Origin: Magnetaquicoccus sp039908525
Lineage (GTDB): Bacteria; Pseudomonadota; Magnetococcia; Magnetococcales; Magnetaquicoccaceae
Assembly (NCBI GenBank): GCA_039908525.1
Contig: JAMOAY010000014.1
Coordinates: 1-64,000 of the forward strand
Reading direction: 5' to 3'
DNA length: 64,000 nt
A program made the translations under genes and the position numbers. Shown here one piece after another: positions 26,680 to 34,943 of this stretch (its first letter is position 1; each line of letters begins with the position of its first letter). The notes under the pieces were generated by a model. It saw only the letters and a program-made list of their open reading frames with translations, ran no database searches and was not told the DNA's origin.

Positions 26680-27018
26680 TCAGTGCGGGAAAAAAGTCTT
26701 GAGGATAAGCGCGATAATGCCACCGACACAAACCGCCATCCCCCACTTGAGCGGAGCCATCTCGGCGGCCATGCGCAGCTCAAGCTCCTTGATGTCGCGT
26801 TTCAATTCCAGAACCTGCACCTCTACCTTGGTCACGTCGGCCTTGGTGGAGAGCTGTCCTTCCAACTCCTTCAGATCCCGCTTGGCCGCCATATCTTCAA
26901 ACTGATTGGCGTGGGTCTCCTGGATGGCCTCGGAAATGGCCTCGGCCTGATTCTCCGGAATGCCCGCATCCTTGAGACGGCGAACAAACTTGAAGGTGTC
27001 AAAAGTGATGGCGGTCAC
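26680..27018 (-). CDS. DUF1640/CCDC90-like coiled-coil membrane protein
   Basis: This 112-residue protein begins FDTFKFVRRLKDAGIPENQAEA, the pattern of DUF1640/CCDC90-type proteins. A long coiled coil follows (KRDLKELEGQLSTKADVTKVEVQVLELKRDIKELELRM), then one C-terminal membrane helix (WGMAVCVGGIIALILKTFF). The eukaryotic relatives help regulate the mitochondrial calcium uniporter; the bacterial role is unknown. The GTG at 27018 has GGGAGA 7 nt upstream. It ends 21 bp from the stop of the convergent pilin-like gene, and a G9 run sits in that gap. Confidence 0.75.
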   Translation of the reverse strand: MTAITFDTFKFVRRLKDAGIPENQAEAISEAIQETHANQFEDMAAKRDLKELEGQLSTKADVTKVEVQVLELKRDIKELELRMAAEMAPLKWGMAVCVGGIIALILKTFFPH

Positions 27019-27082
27019 GGCGGTCTCTCCCGACGGAACATGGGATGAATGGCATCAGGTTACCAGCAACACCCCGTCCACA

Positions 27083-28459
27083 TCAATAAAAATCCCTCCC
27101 CCCCATCCGGTGTGGCGTGGGCAGTGTCAGCTGGACCCGGAATCCGCCCAAAGTCGATGACCGACCGAACTGCATGCTCCCCGAATAATGATCGACAATT
27201 TCGCGGACAATCGCCAGCCCCAGACCGTGGCCCGGGGTTGTCTCATCGCAGCGAACCCCCCGTTGCGTCAGGTATTCCATCTCTTCCGGCTTGACGCCCG
27301 GTCCATCATCCTCCACCCAGATGTGGGTGTGCATGGCCAGCTCCTCAAAGGTGACACTGATCTTTGTCCGCGCCCATTTAAAGGCATTGTCGAGCAGATT
27401 GCCCAACATTTCCATCATCTCTTCATGGTCGAACGGCAAAGAGAGCCCGGGTGAAACATCCAACTCAACATCAACGTTTTTTTGAAAGTTAATATTTTTC
27501 AGGGTGCGTATCAACGCGCCGAGAGAGTGTTCCGGACAAAAAAGGGCTCCCGACAGAGGCTGATCCGCCAGACGTGCCCTGCGCAATTGCTGTTCGATCA
27601 ATTCGTTCAGGAGCAACAGGCGATTGTCCAGATCCGCGCGCACGCCAACCTCTGCATCCAGTGCAGGGTGCTGGATAAGCTGGGTCAATGTTGCGATGGG
27701 GGTCTTCATGGCATGGGAGAGGTTGGTGATGATGGAACGGGAGCGCACCAGACGTTGCTCCATGCGCAGAAGCAGGCGGTTGATCTGTCCCACCACACGT
27801 TTCAACTCTTCCGGGACGTCGTCTCGCAACCGGCTGATTTGCCCCATCTCCAGTTGAGCCACATCGTGTTGAATCTGTTGCAAGGGGCGCATGGCCCGAT
27901 GCACAGCGATGACATGGATCAGACCCAACAGGAGGAGAAAAGCCAGCGAGATCATACTATACAACAACTGGAAATCATTGATTGATTTCTCGATTGGAGT
28001 CAGATCCTCGGCGACCGCGACGGTCAGTTTTTTTTCCCGCAAAGGAATGCTTCTCAGCAGAGTCAACAAATTTTCGTCCCGAGGCCCCTTGGTAAAAATG
28101 CGCGCCTTGTTGCCGGTTGGCAGGCTGGGCAGGGTCAGCGTGAAGCTTCCCAGGGAGGGAGAACGGAGGAGTTGCGGTGCGCCCTGCCCCTGCAGGGTGA
28201 TCTGGTAGTAGTACCCAGAAAATGCAAAGTGGAACAGTGCATCCACACGTTTGTCGTCCAGTCCAATGGTGTCGGTATCGTCCAGAGAAAGTTCGGCGAG
28301 GATGCTGGATATCTCAAGATCCATGCGCGTCTCCAGGTAGTTGGCCGTCAATTCCTGAATGGCGCGGCTGACCACGCCCCAGAACAACAGCAACATGATG
28401 GTCAGGCTGAGGGTGATGGTGAGTGTCAGGCGGTGTCTGATGGAATAGCCCTGTATCAT
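27083..28459 (-). CDS. PhoQ-like sensor histidine kinase
   Basis: This 458-residue kinase has an N-terminal membrane helix (about 11-35), a periplasmic sensor of about 130 residues, a second helix (about 165-185) and a HAMP-like segment. The phosphoacceptor His is in NLSHAMKTPIATLTQLI, and the GHKL domain has N-box GNLLDNAFKWA and G-boxes DDGPGV and GHGLGLAIV. The PhoQ-like layout with AMKTP rather than ELRTP at the H-box places it in the PhoQ-type subclass. The ligand is unknown. Its ATG overlaps the response regulator stop by four bases, so the two are coupled. Confidence 0.9.
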   Translation of the reverse strand: MIQGYSIRHRLTLTITLSLTIMLLLFWGVVSRAIQELTANYLETRMDLEISSILAELSLDDTDTIGLDDKRVDALFHFAFSGYYYQITLQGQGAPQLLRSPSLGSFTLTLPSLPTGNKARIFTKGPRDENLLTLLRSIPLREKKLTVAVAEDLTPIEKSINDFQLLYSMISLAFLLLLGLIHVIAVHRAMRPLQQIQHDVAQLEMGQISRLRDDVPEELKRVVGQINRLLLRMEQRLVRSRSIITNLSHAMKTPIATLTQLIQHPALDAEVGVRADLDNRLLLLNELIEQQLRRARLADQPLSGALFCPEHSLGALIRTLKNINFQKNVDVELDVSPGLSLPFDHEEMMEMLGNLLDNAFKWARTKISVTFEELAMHTHIWVEDDGPGVKPEEMEYLTQRGVRCDETTPGHGLGLAIVREIVDHYSGSMQFGRSSTLGGFRVQLTLPTPHRMGGRDFY

Positions 28460-29127
28460 GCCGTTGCCCCCGGAGCAAACAGATAGCCTTGCCAGCGCAA
28501 GGTGCGGAAGAGCTCCTTGCCCAATTTTTTGCGCAGATGGTTGACATAGACCTCAATGATGTTGGGATCGACCTCCTTGTCAACGTCATAGAGGGCGCGG
28601 ATCAGCGCCTCTTTGGAATGGATGCGCCCCGGGGAGAGCATGAAGACCCGCATCATGCGAAATTCCATGTCGGTCAATGGAATCTCGTGGCCATCCGCCT
28701 TTTGTACACACTGTCTGTTTTCATCCAGGATGAATCCCTCGACGGCCAACACGCCCTGGGATCGGGCACTGAAACGGTGGATGAGGGCCTTGACCCTGGC
28801 CAACAACTCTTCGATATGGAATGGTTTCCCCAGGTAGTCATCCGCCCCGGCATCGATGCCCTCCACCCGTTCCTGCCAGGTGTTGCGTGCGGTCAAGATG
28901 ATCACCGGGACGATGTTTCTTCTTTTCCGCCAATTTTTCAATACCGTCAGCCCGGAACGACCCGGCAGTCCCAGATCCAGGATGACCGCATGGTAGCTTG
29001 TCTCATATCCCATGGACTCTCCCGACAGGGCATCGTGGACCATATCCACCGCAAAATGGGCTTTTTCCAGTTTCTGTTTCAGTTGGTTGGCCAAAACCTG
29101 GTCGTCTTCAACAATCAAGATGCGCAT
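28456..29127 (-). CDS. PhoP-like OmpR-family response regulator
   Basis: This 223-residue regulator has an N-terminal receiver (LIVEDDQ acidic pair, phosphoacceptor in AVILDLGLPGRSG, Lys in YLGKPFHIEEL) and a C-terminal winged-helix DNA-binding domain (FRMMRVFMLSPGRIHSKEALIRALYD). Its partner kinase follows with a four-base overlap. The ATG at 29127 has GGTGAT upstream; an in-frame start at 29187 is unlikely because it would include non-conserved sequence. TTCAGTT half-sites with 11-bp spacing lie about 115 bp upstream, suggesting autoregulation. Confidence 0.92.
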   Translation of the reverse strand: MRILIVEDDQVLANQLKQKLEKAHFAVDMVHDALSGESMGYETSYHAVILDLGLPGRSGLTVLKNWRKRRNIVPVIILTARNTWQERVEGIDAGADDYLGKPFHIEELLARVKALIHRFSARSQGVLAVEGFILDENRQCVQKADGHEIPLTDMEFRMMRVFMLSPGRIHSKEALIRALYDVDKEVDPNIIEVYVNHLRKKLGKELFRTLRWQGYLFAPGATA

Positions 29128-29192
29128 GCGATCACCCGTGGTAGAAAATAGCCTGTCCCCCCCGCCGGTCATCATATTACCGGTCACACCTT

Positions 29193-29257
29193 AACCGAAA
29201 CTGAACCCATGGCCGATTTTTCACAAAAAACGCATTTTGTTCAGTTCCAATTCAGTT
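29193..29257. promoter_or_regulatory. Candidate OmpR-type operator between the phoP-like gene and terD
   Basis: TTCAGTT occurs at 29240-29246 and again at 29251-29257, with starts 11 bp apart, one helical turn. On the other strand, the same heptamer lies at 29199-29205 (AACTGAA), directly next to a near copy at 29193-29199 (AACCGAA). OmpR/PhoP-family regulators bind tandem half-sites with this spacing. The site lies in the divergent gap of the phoP-like gene and terD, so it may control either or both. Confidence 0.45.
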
Positions 29258-29358
29258 TCTTCCGATATCATCGGGCTGTACGTCCTCTCCCCGCCGCTTG
29301 CCTTGCCGGGTGAGCCCGTATACTATGAACCGTCATTGTTCTGTGGAGGTGTTTCGTC

Positions 29359-29940
29359 ATGTCCATTTCATTGCAGAAGGGCCAGAAAATCCGTCTGGCC
29401 AAAGAGTCCGGGACCGCCCTGGACCGGGTGATTCTGGGGCTGGGTTGGGATGTGGCTGCCAAGAAAAAAGGGATACTGAGTTTTTTGGGTGGTGGGGAGA
29501 TTGATCTGGATGCCTCCTGTCTCATGTTCGACGAGGCCCGCCAGCTGGTGGACGTGGTCTGGTTCGAACAGCTGCGCAGCCGGGATGGCTCCATCCAGCA
29601 CACAGGAGACAATGTGACCGGTGCGGGAGAGGGGGACGATGAGCAGATCATCGTGGAGCTGTCCCGGGTGCCGGCGCAGGTGGCGTCGCTGGTTTTCGTG
29701 GTCAACAGTTTCAGCGGGCAGAGTTTTGAGCGGGTGCAGAATGCCTTTTGCCGCCTGCTGGATGCCTCCAACCAGCAGGAGTTTGCCACCTATCAGCTGA
29801 ATGCGCAGGGAGATCATACGGCCATGATCATGGCCAAACTTTACCGTCATGCCGGCGAATGGAGGATGCACGCCATCGGCGCGTATGCCCAGGGCAAAAC
29901 CGTGCAGAGCCTGTTGCCGGTCGTTATCAACCATATCTAG
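29359..29940 (+). CDS. TerD-family stress protein
   Basis: TerD proteins are calcium-binding beta-sandwich proteins linked to tellurite resistance, phage inhibition and general stress. The 193 residues carry the family start SISLQKGQKIRLAK, the Ca-binding site IDLDASCLMFD, the HTGDNVTGAGEGDDEQI loop, and the segment VVNSFSGQSFERVQNAFCRL. The ATG at 29359 is preceded by GGAGG. TerB follows 18 bp downstream, so the two form a minimal ter operon; TerC, TerZ and TerA are not seen. Confidence 0.9.
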   Translation: MSISLQKGQKIRLAKESGTALDRVILGLGWDVAAKKKGILSFLGGGEIDLDASCLMFDEARQLVDVVWFEQLRSRDGSIQHTGDNVTGAGEGDDEQIIVELSRVPAQVASLVFVVNSFSGQSFERVQNAFCRLLDASNQQEFATYQLNAQGDHTAMIMAKLYRHAGEWRMHAIGAYAQGKTVQSLLPVVINHI

Positions 29941-29958
29941 GGAACATGGAGCAGATGT

Positions 29959-30411
29959 ATGGGATTTTTCGATGATATCAAGAGCCGTGCCTCTCAACTG
30001 CACGCATCCCTGAACCAGGAGATGGCCCGTTACAAGAACCGGGCGTTGATGGAGGGGATTCTGGCCGGCTGTGCGCTGGTGGCCGCCGCCGATGGCAACG
30101 TTTCCAGCGAAGAGAAGCAGAAAATGCTCGGCTTTGTCCGCAACTCTGAGGCCCTGAAGGTCTATCCCACCAACGAGGTGGTGGATGCCTTTCAACGCCA
30201 TCTGGGAAAGTTTGAATTCGACTTCAATCTGGGCAAGGCGGAGGCCATGGCGGTGATTGCCAAAATCAAAAATGCCGCCGAGGCGCGCCTGCTGGTGCGT
30301 GTCTGCTGCAGCATCGGCGCCTCCGATGGCCATTTTGACGAAAAGGAGAAAAAGGTGGTACGGGAAATTTGCCAGGAGTTGTCTCTTCCTCCGGCGGAGT
30401 TTGACCTGTAG
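29959..30411 (+). CDS. TerB-family protein
   Basis: The 150-residue protein has the TerB core of two acidic helix-turn segments: LVAAADGNVSSEEKQKMLGFV and SIGASDGHFDEKEKKVVREICQ. These resemble EF-hand-like metal sites and are typical of TerB/TerB-N proteins, which associate with the membrane and with TerC/TerD (family knowledge). The start GFFDDIKSRASQLHAS matches the family. It is cotranscribed with terD. The putative stem 30445-30463 (CCGGCC/GGCCGG followed by TGTTCTGTT) may terminate the pair. Confidence 0.88.
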   Translation: MGFFDDIKSRASQLHASLNQEMARYKNRALMEGILAGCALVAAADGNVSSEEKQKMLGFVRNSEALKVYPTNEVVDAFQRHLGKFEFDFNLGKAEAMAVIAKIKNAAEARLLVRVCCSIGASDGHFDEKEKKVVREICQELSLPPAEFDL

Positions 30412-30444
30412 CGCGATCGCGGTCGCAGCAAACGGATCCAACCG

Positions 30445-30463
30445 CCGGCCAGAGGGGGGCCGG
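30445..30463 (+). terminator. Possible terminator after terB
   Basis: CCGGCC and GGCCGG form a perfect 6-bp stem around a 7-nt loop, followed by a T-rich TGTTCTGTT. It lies 34 bp after terB and 46 bp before the sulP start. The T-run is interrupted, so the call is moderate. Confidence 0.4.
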
Positions 30464-30508
30464 TGTTCTGTTGGGTGTTTCATCTCTTGAATCCTGTGCA
30501 AGGCAACC

Positions 30509-32563
30509 ATGTCTTTCCGGAAACATGCTGCAGAAAAAGCATGGCTGATGCTCCCCCTTCTCACCCAGCTCAGGGGGTATCAGCCTGCCTGGATCAAGGG
30601 GGATCTCGTGGCCGGTTTGACCGCGTGCATCGTCATGATCCCCTCCGTGCTGGCCTACGCCGAACTGGTGCACATGCCACCCATATCGGGCATCTATGCG
30701 GCGTTGGCGGCGGCGGTCGGTTATGCCCTGTTCTCTTCCTCTCGACAGGTGATTGCCGGGCCGGATGCGGCCATTGGCCTGCTGGCCGGGGCAGCCATCC
30801 TGCCATTGGCCGCCGGGGATCCCGCTCGTATCGCGATGCTGGCCGCCGTTCTGGCGCTGTTATCCGGTATTGTCTTGATGCTGGCCGCCCGTTTGCGGGT
30901 GGGGGCCATTGCCGACTTTCTGTCACGCCCCGTGTTGGTGGGCTATCTGAATGGTGCATCCCTGGTACTCGTCTCCACCCAGATGGGCAAACTGTTTGCC
31001 ATCAAAACCGAAGGAGAGGAGTTTTTCAACATCCTGTGGCAGATTGTGCAGAAGCTGCCGGAAACCCATCCGCCCACCTTGCTGTTCGGCACCTTCCTGA
31101 TTCTGTTGATGGTCACCCTGGCGCGGGTGGTGCCCATTATTCCGGGCGCACTGGCCGTCTCGGTGACGGCCATACTGGCCACGCGCTGGTTGGGGTTGGG
31201 AGAGATGGGGGTGGCCCTGGTGGGATCCGTGCCTGTCGGGGTGCCCGATTTTGCCGTGCCAACCCTGCACTGGGCAGACATTCCGGCCTTGGCGCCGGCC
31301 GCCATGGCCATCGCCTTTCTGGCCTTTTCGGATGGCATTCTGTTGGCCCAGGCCTTTGCCGACAAAAATCGGTATGAGATTCATGCCAACAGGGAGTTGA
31401 CGGCCCTGGGCATTGCCAACATCAGTGCAGGAATCCTGCAAGGATTTCCGGTCTCTGCCAGTCAGTCGCGCACCTCCATCGTGGATGCGGCAGGAGGCAA
31501 AACCCAGCTTGCCCAACTGATCGCTGCGTGCGGTCTGCTGCTGTTTCTCTATGTCGGGACAAACCTGCTCATCTTCCTGCCCAAGGTGGCACTGGCCGCC
31601 ATCCTGATCGTGACGGCCCTGGGCATGCTGGAGTTGGCAGCCCTGCGTGATCTGTACCGCATGGATCGGTTTGAATGTCTCCTGTCGATTGCCGTGACTG
31701 GAACGATTCTGGTGGCGGGTGTGGTGCCGGGCATTATCATGGGTTTGTTGATTGCCCTGATCGGCATCATTGTGGAAATATCCCGTCCCGGAGATGCGGT
31801 GCTGCAGCGCCAGGGTCCGGGAAAAAAGTTTCATGATGTTGGGAAAAGGATGATCCCGGGTATTGAAACGGAAACAATTCCCGGTCTGCTGGTTTACCGT
31901 CTGTACTCCCCACTGATTTTTGCCAATGCCCGTCATGTGATGAACCGCCTGAGCACCCTGGTTGCGACGGCAGAGTCGCCTGTCCAATGGATCATCATCG
32001 ATGCCCAAGCCATCACCGACATGGATATTACCGCCGGACAACGCTTTGCTGAATGGTACCGCGAAATGCGTGCCGCCGGTATCGAAATCAAAATTGCCGA
32101 CGCGCCGCGGCCATTCCTGGTGCAGCTGGGGAAGGTGGGCATTTCAGAAGATATTGGCTCCGGTCAGTTCTACAACTCGGTCAAAAAGGCTGTGGAAGAG
32201 TATGAGGCCTTGCAACAACCGGTTCGAGAGATCGACCTGCTGGTACAAAGTGACGATTACAGCGAAACCTACCAGATGTCATTTCGTCGTGAGGGGTCCA
32301 ATCTGACCGCCACCTGCTCCTGCAATAATGAGGAAGAGAATACCGTCTGCCGTCACCTGTTTCTTGTGCTGACGGGAGAGATGGGTGGGTTGATTCTGTT
32401 GTCAGGGACGGAAGATGATGTGGATGATATCGTGAAGATGGTGACAGGCACGGATGTTGAGGTGGCCCTGCAAAGAATGATCGCCGTCGATGAAACCATG
32501 CAGACGGCGATGAAAGAGTACCACAAGGCCAAAGAGTCACTGCGCAAAGCGGTGGACGATTGA
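30509..32563 (+). CDS. SulP-family anion transporter with STAS and a C-terminal SWIM-type zinc finger
   Basis: This 684-residue protein has a SulP membrane domain of about 10-14 helices (residues about 30-410) with the family motifs SVLAYAELVHMPPISGIYAAL and GGKTQLAQLIAACGLL. A cytoplasmic STAS domain follows (about 440-560). Beyond STAS, residues 603-616 contain C-x-C-x8-C-x-H (CSCNNEEENTVCRH), the SWIM zinc-finger signature, preceded by YQMSFRREGSNLTATC, typical of SWIM domains. I know of no SulP transporter with a SWIM domain. The substrate may be sulfate, bicarbonate or another anion. The gene lies between terDB and a chemoreceptor. An 82-bp decayed copy of part of this gene lies at 34810-34891. 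Confidence 0.85.
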   Translation: MSFRKHAAEKAWLMLPLLTQLRGYQPAWIKGDLVAGLTACIVMIPSVLAYAELVHMPPISGIYAALAAAVGYALFSSSRQVIAGPDAAIGLLAGAAILPLAAGDPARIAMLAAVLALLSGIVLMLAARLRVGAIADFLSRPVLVGYLNGASLVLVSTQMGKLFAIKTEGEEFFNILWQIVQKLPETHPPTLLFGTFLILLMVTLARVVPIIPGALAVSVTAILATRWLGLGEMGVALVGSVPVGVPDFAVPTLHWADIPALAPAAMAIAFLAFSDGILLAQAFADKNRYEIHANRELTALGIANISAGILQGFPVSASQSRTSIVDAAGGKTQLAQLIAACGLLLFLYVGTNLLIFLPKVALAAILIVTALGMLELAALRDLYRMDRFECLLSIAVTGTILVAGVVPGIIMGLLIALIGIIVEISRPGDAVLQRQGPGKKFHDVGKRMIPGIETETIPGLLVYRLYSPLIFANARHVMNRLSTLVATAESPVQWIIIDAQAITDMDITAGQRFAEWYREMRAAGIEIKIADAPRPFLVQLGKVGISEDIGSGQFYNSVKKAVEEYEALQQPVREIDLLVQSDDYSETYQMSFRREGSNLTATCSCNNEEENTVCRHLFLVLTGEMGGLILLSGTEDDVDDIVKMVTGTDVEVALQRMIAVDETMQTAMKEYHKAKESLRKAVDD

Positions 32564-32630
32564 CGGATTGTTTTTCTTTATGTTTTTTTACCTTAGAGGG
32601 ATAACATCTTTTTAATTCGGCTAGGGACAA

Positions 32631-34676
32631 ATGAAAAACTTTAAGCTTGCAGTCAAACTGGGAGTGGGATTTGGTGTGGTGCTGCTGTTGGCCATATGGA
32701 TCGCTCTTGCCGGCCATCACGGTCTGAACTCTTTGCAAGTGGTCATTGAAAAAGGCCAAATAGCTTTCTCTCTGATGAACCACATGGGCGATGCCAGCAA
32801 TGCAGAGCGCTCTTTTTTGCTCCACAATGAGAAAAAAGACGAGGAGTCCCTCCACAAAAGCATCGAGGAGCTGAAAAAGGCTCTGGCAACCGCCCGGGGG
32901 ACACTATTCACGGACCCGGAGGACAGCAAGCGGCTGGATGAGGTGTTGGAGGCCGCAACAGGGTATAATAAAGAGTTTACGGAATATGTCCATGAGGAGC
33001 ATCTGGAAGATGAGATCGCGGGCCGATTTGCCGCGTTGGGCCGGGTGATCACAGAGAGCGTGACGGCCTTTGAAGAGAGCCAACAAAAGAAATTGCATAT
33101 GCTGTCTGTCCAACTGGCCGAGCAGGCAGCCACCGCAGACAAGGCCGCCCTGGTGGCTGGCCTCACTCAGATGGAGGAACGGGCAGCCCAGGCCTCTGCG
33201 GCGGCGGATATGCAATCCCGCTTCCTGATCGCCCAGATCCACGCCAAGGATCTTCGTGCCGCGCATGGCAAGGACAACACGCCACTCACACGGAACCAGG
33301 AGAACAGTGCAGAGTCTCTGAAAACGGCGAAGAAACTGCTGTCAACCCTGACCGATCCCGCAGATATCGACACACTCAAGAAGGTGGTTGCCAGCATTGA
33401 GCAGTATCAACAGGAGATCCTGCTTTTCGTCGAGGCCATCAAGAAGGAATCCAAGGCAGAGGCAGAGATGTCGGCGGCGCGCTCGAAAGCCAACAAAGAG
33501 TTGGACGATATTGTGAACGCTCAAGAAAAGGAAGCGCTGAGGGTCGTCGCCACCACGGACAGGGTGCTGATTGGCTTCACCCTGGGGGCCGTGTTGTTTG
33601 GCTTGCTGGTCGCCTACCTGCTCACCCGCATGCTGGTGCGTGCGTTGACCCAGGGGGTAGCCTTCGCCCAACGTATTGCCGAAGGTGATTTGACAGCGAG
33701 CATCGATCTGGATCAACAGGATGAGGTGGGCCAACTGGTCAATGCGCTGCAGGAGATGGTGAAAAAACTTCGTGAAGTCATTGGCGATGTTTCGGCAGCG
33801 GCCGAGCAGATCGCCATTGGCAGTGGCTCCGTTTCGGATTCCGCGCAGACTCTTTCCCAGGGAAGCACGGAACAGGCGGCCTCGGTTGAGACCACCTCGG
33901 CGGCCATGGAGGCCATATCCGGGAGCTGCCAACTCAACACGGACAGCTCCAACACCACACAGAACATTGCCATCAAGGCCGCCGAGGATGCAGCCAAGGG
34001 AGGGGATGCTGTCGATCAGGCGGTCAAGGCCATGAAAGAGATTGCCTCAAAGATAGGCATTATCGAGGAGATCGCCCGGCAAACCAATCTGCTGGCCCTG
34101 AATGCCGCCATCGAAGCGGCCCGGGCCGGTGAACATGGCAAAGGCTTTGCCGTGGTGGCGGCCGAGGTGAGAAAATTGGCCGAACGAAGCCAGACGGCGG
34201 CGGGGGAGATCAGCCATCTCTCCGCCTCCAGTGTCAACATTTCGGAACAGGCGGGCGCCATCATCAGCAAACTGGTGCCCGATATCCAGGAGACTGCCGA
34301 TCGGATTCGGGGGATCGCGGATTGCAGCCGTCAACAACGGGAGGGCATCGCGGACATCAGCCGATCGGTCCAACAGCTGGACCAGGTGGTGCAACAAAAC
34401 GCGACGGCTTCCGAAGAGTTGGCGGCAACGGCGGAAGAGATGAACGCACAAGCCGATATGATGAATCAGTCCATGGCCTTCTTTAATCTGGGTCATCCAG
34501 GTGGCGCGACCAAACAGAGGCCGACCAAAAAATCTCCAGCCTCCAGACCGCAACAGGCTGCTCATCGGCAACAGCTGGCGCCCAATTCGTTGCCCGCCCC
34601 GGCGCGCAAAGGAGGGGGGATGGAACTGAAAATGGGAGCGGGCAAACAGTCGGATGATGAATTCGAGTCTTTCTGA
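32631..34676 (+). CDS. Methyl-accepting chemotaxis protein with helical-bundle sensor
   Basis: This 681-residue chemoreceptor has a first membrane helix at about 10-30, a periplasmic all-helical ligand domain of about 280 residues (HBM or 4-helix-bundle type, with QARxx-like charged heptads), a second membrane helix at about 320-340, a HAMP domain and a methyl-accepting signalling domain. The hairpin tip is intact: EIARQTNLLALNAAIEAARAGEHGKGFAVVA. The C-terminus has a long flexible linker and ends DDEFESF, reminiscent of the CheR/CheB-tethering pentapeptide of E. coli Tar (NWETF). A near-identical tail (DSEFENF) closes the chemoreceptor next door. Confidence 0.95.
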   Translation: MKNFKLAVKLGVGFGVVLLLAIWIALAGHHGLNSLQVVIEKGQIAFSLMNHMGDASNAERSFLLHNEKKDEESLHKSIEELKKALATARGTLFTDPEDSKRLDEVLEAATGYNKEFTEYVHEEHLEDEIAGRFAALGRVITESVTAFEESQQKKLHMLSVQLAEQAATADKAALVAGLTQMEERAAQASAAADMQSRFLIAQIHAKDLRAAHGKDNTPLTRNQENSAESLKTAKKLLSTLTDPADIDTLKKVVASIEQYQQEILLFVEAIKKESKAEAEMSAARSKANKELDDIVNAQEKEALRVVATTDRVLIGFTLGAVLFGLLVAYLLTRMLVRALTQGVAFAQRIAEGDLTASIDLDQQDEVGQLVNALQEMVKKLREVIGDVSAAAEQIAIGSGSVSDSAQTLSQGSTEQAASVETTSAAMEAISGSCQLNTDSSNTTQNIAIKAAEDAAKGGDAVDQAVKAMKEIASKIGIIEEIARQTNLLALNAAIEAARAGEHGKGFAVVAAEVRKLAERSQTAAGEISHLSASSVNISEQAGAIISKLVPDIQETADRIRGIADCSRQQREGIADISRSVQQLDQVVQQNATASEELAATAEEMNAQADMMNQSMAFFNLGHPGGATKQRPTKKSPASRPQQAAHRQQLAPNSLPAPARKGGGMELKMGAGKQSDDEFESF

Positions 34677-34693
34677 TCCCGACAGTGACGGTT

Positions 34694-34726
34694 GTGTGCC
34701 GGGGGGCAACAGGCTTCCCGGCACAC
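34694..34726 (+). terminator. Inverted repeat after the first chemoreceptor gene
   Basis: GTGTGCCGGG and CCCGGCACAC form a perfect 10-bp stem with a 13-nt loop, 18 nt after the stop of the chemoreceptor gene. There is no T-run after it, so it may stabilise the transcript end or require Rho. Confidence 0.45.
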
Positions 34727-34756
34727 CGCATCGGTGGGCTTTGAGCGTATGGGCGG

Positions 34757-34813
34757 TTACGTGCGTTTCAGCCGACCGCTGGGGGCGCCGTGCAACACCT
34801 CCGACAGCCTGCC
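34757..34813 (-). pseudogene. Fragment of a PilZ-gene 3' end
   Basis: About 56 bp match the last codons of the PilZ gene that ends at 37321, with roughly nine mismatches. On the minus strand it reads SEVLHGAPSGRLKRT followed by a TAA stop, against SEVLHGAPSGRLKRA in the intact gene. It has no start and no upstream part. It directly abuts a fragment of the sulP gene on the plus strand. Confidence 0.75.
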
Positions 34814-34891
34814 TTCCTGGTGCTCGTCTTCACCCAGATAGGCAAACTGTTTGCCATCAAAACCGAAGGGGAGGAGTTTTTCAACATCCTG
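34810..34891 (+). pseudogene. Fragment of the SulP transporter gene
   Basis: This 82-bp stretch matches 30955-31036 of the intact sulP gene with about six mismatches. It keeps the reading frame for GKLFAIKTEGEEFFNIL but has no start, no upstream part and a stop soon after. It abuts the PilZ-gene fragment, so the gap between the two chemoreceptor genes is a mosaic scar of fragments of two nearby genes. Confidence 0.85.
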
Positions 34892-34943
34892 TTAACAGAC
34901 GGTTTGTCTGACGAAAGCACCGCATACCACCATGCGTTCACAA

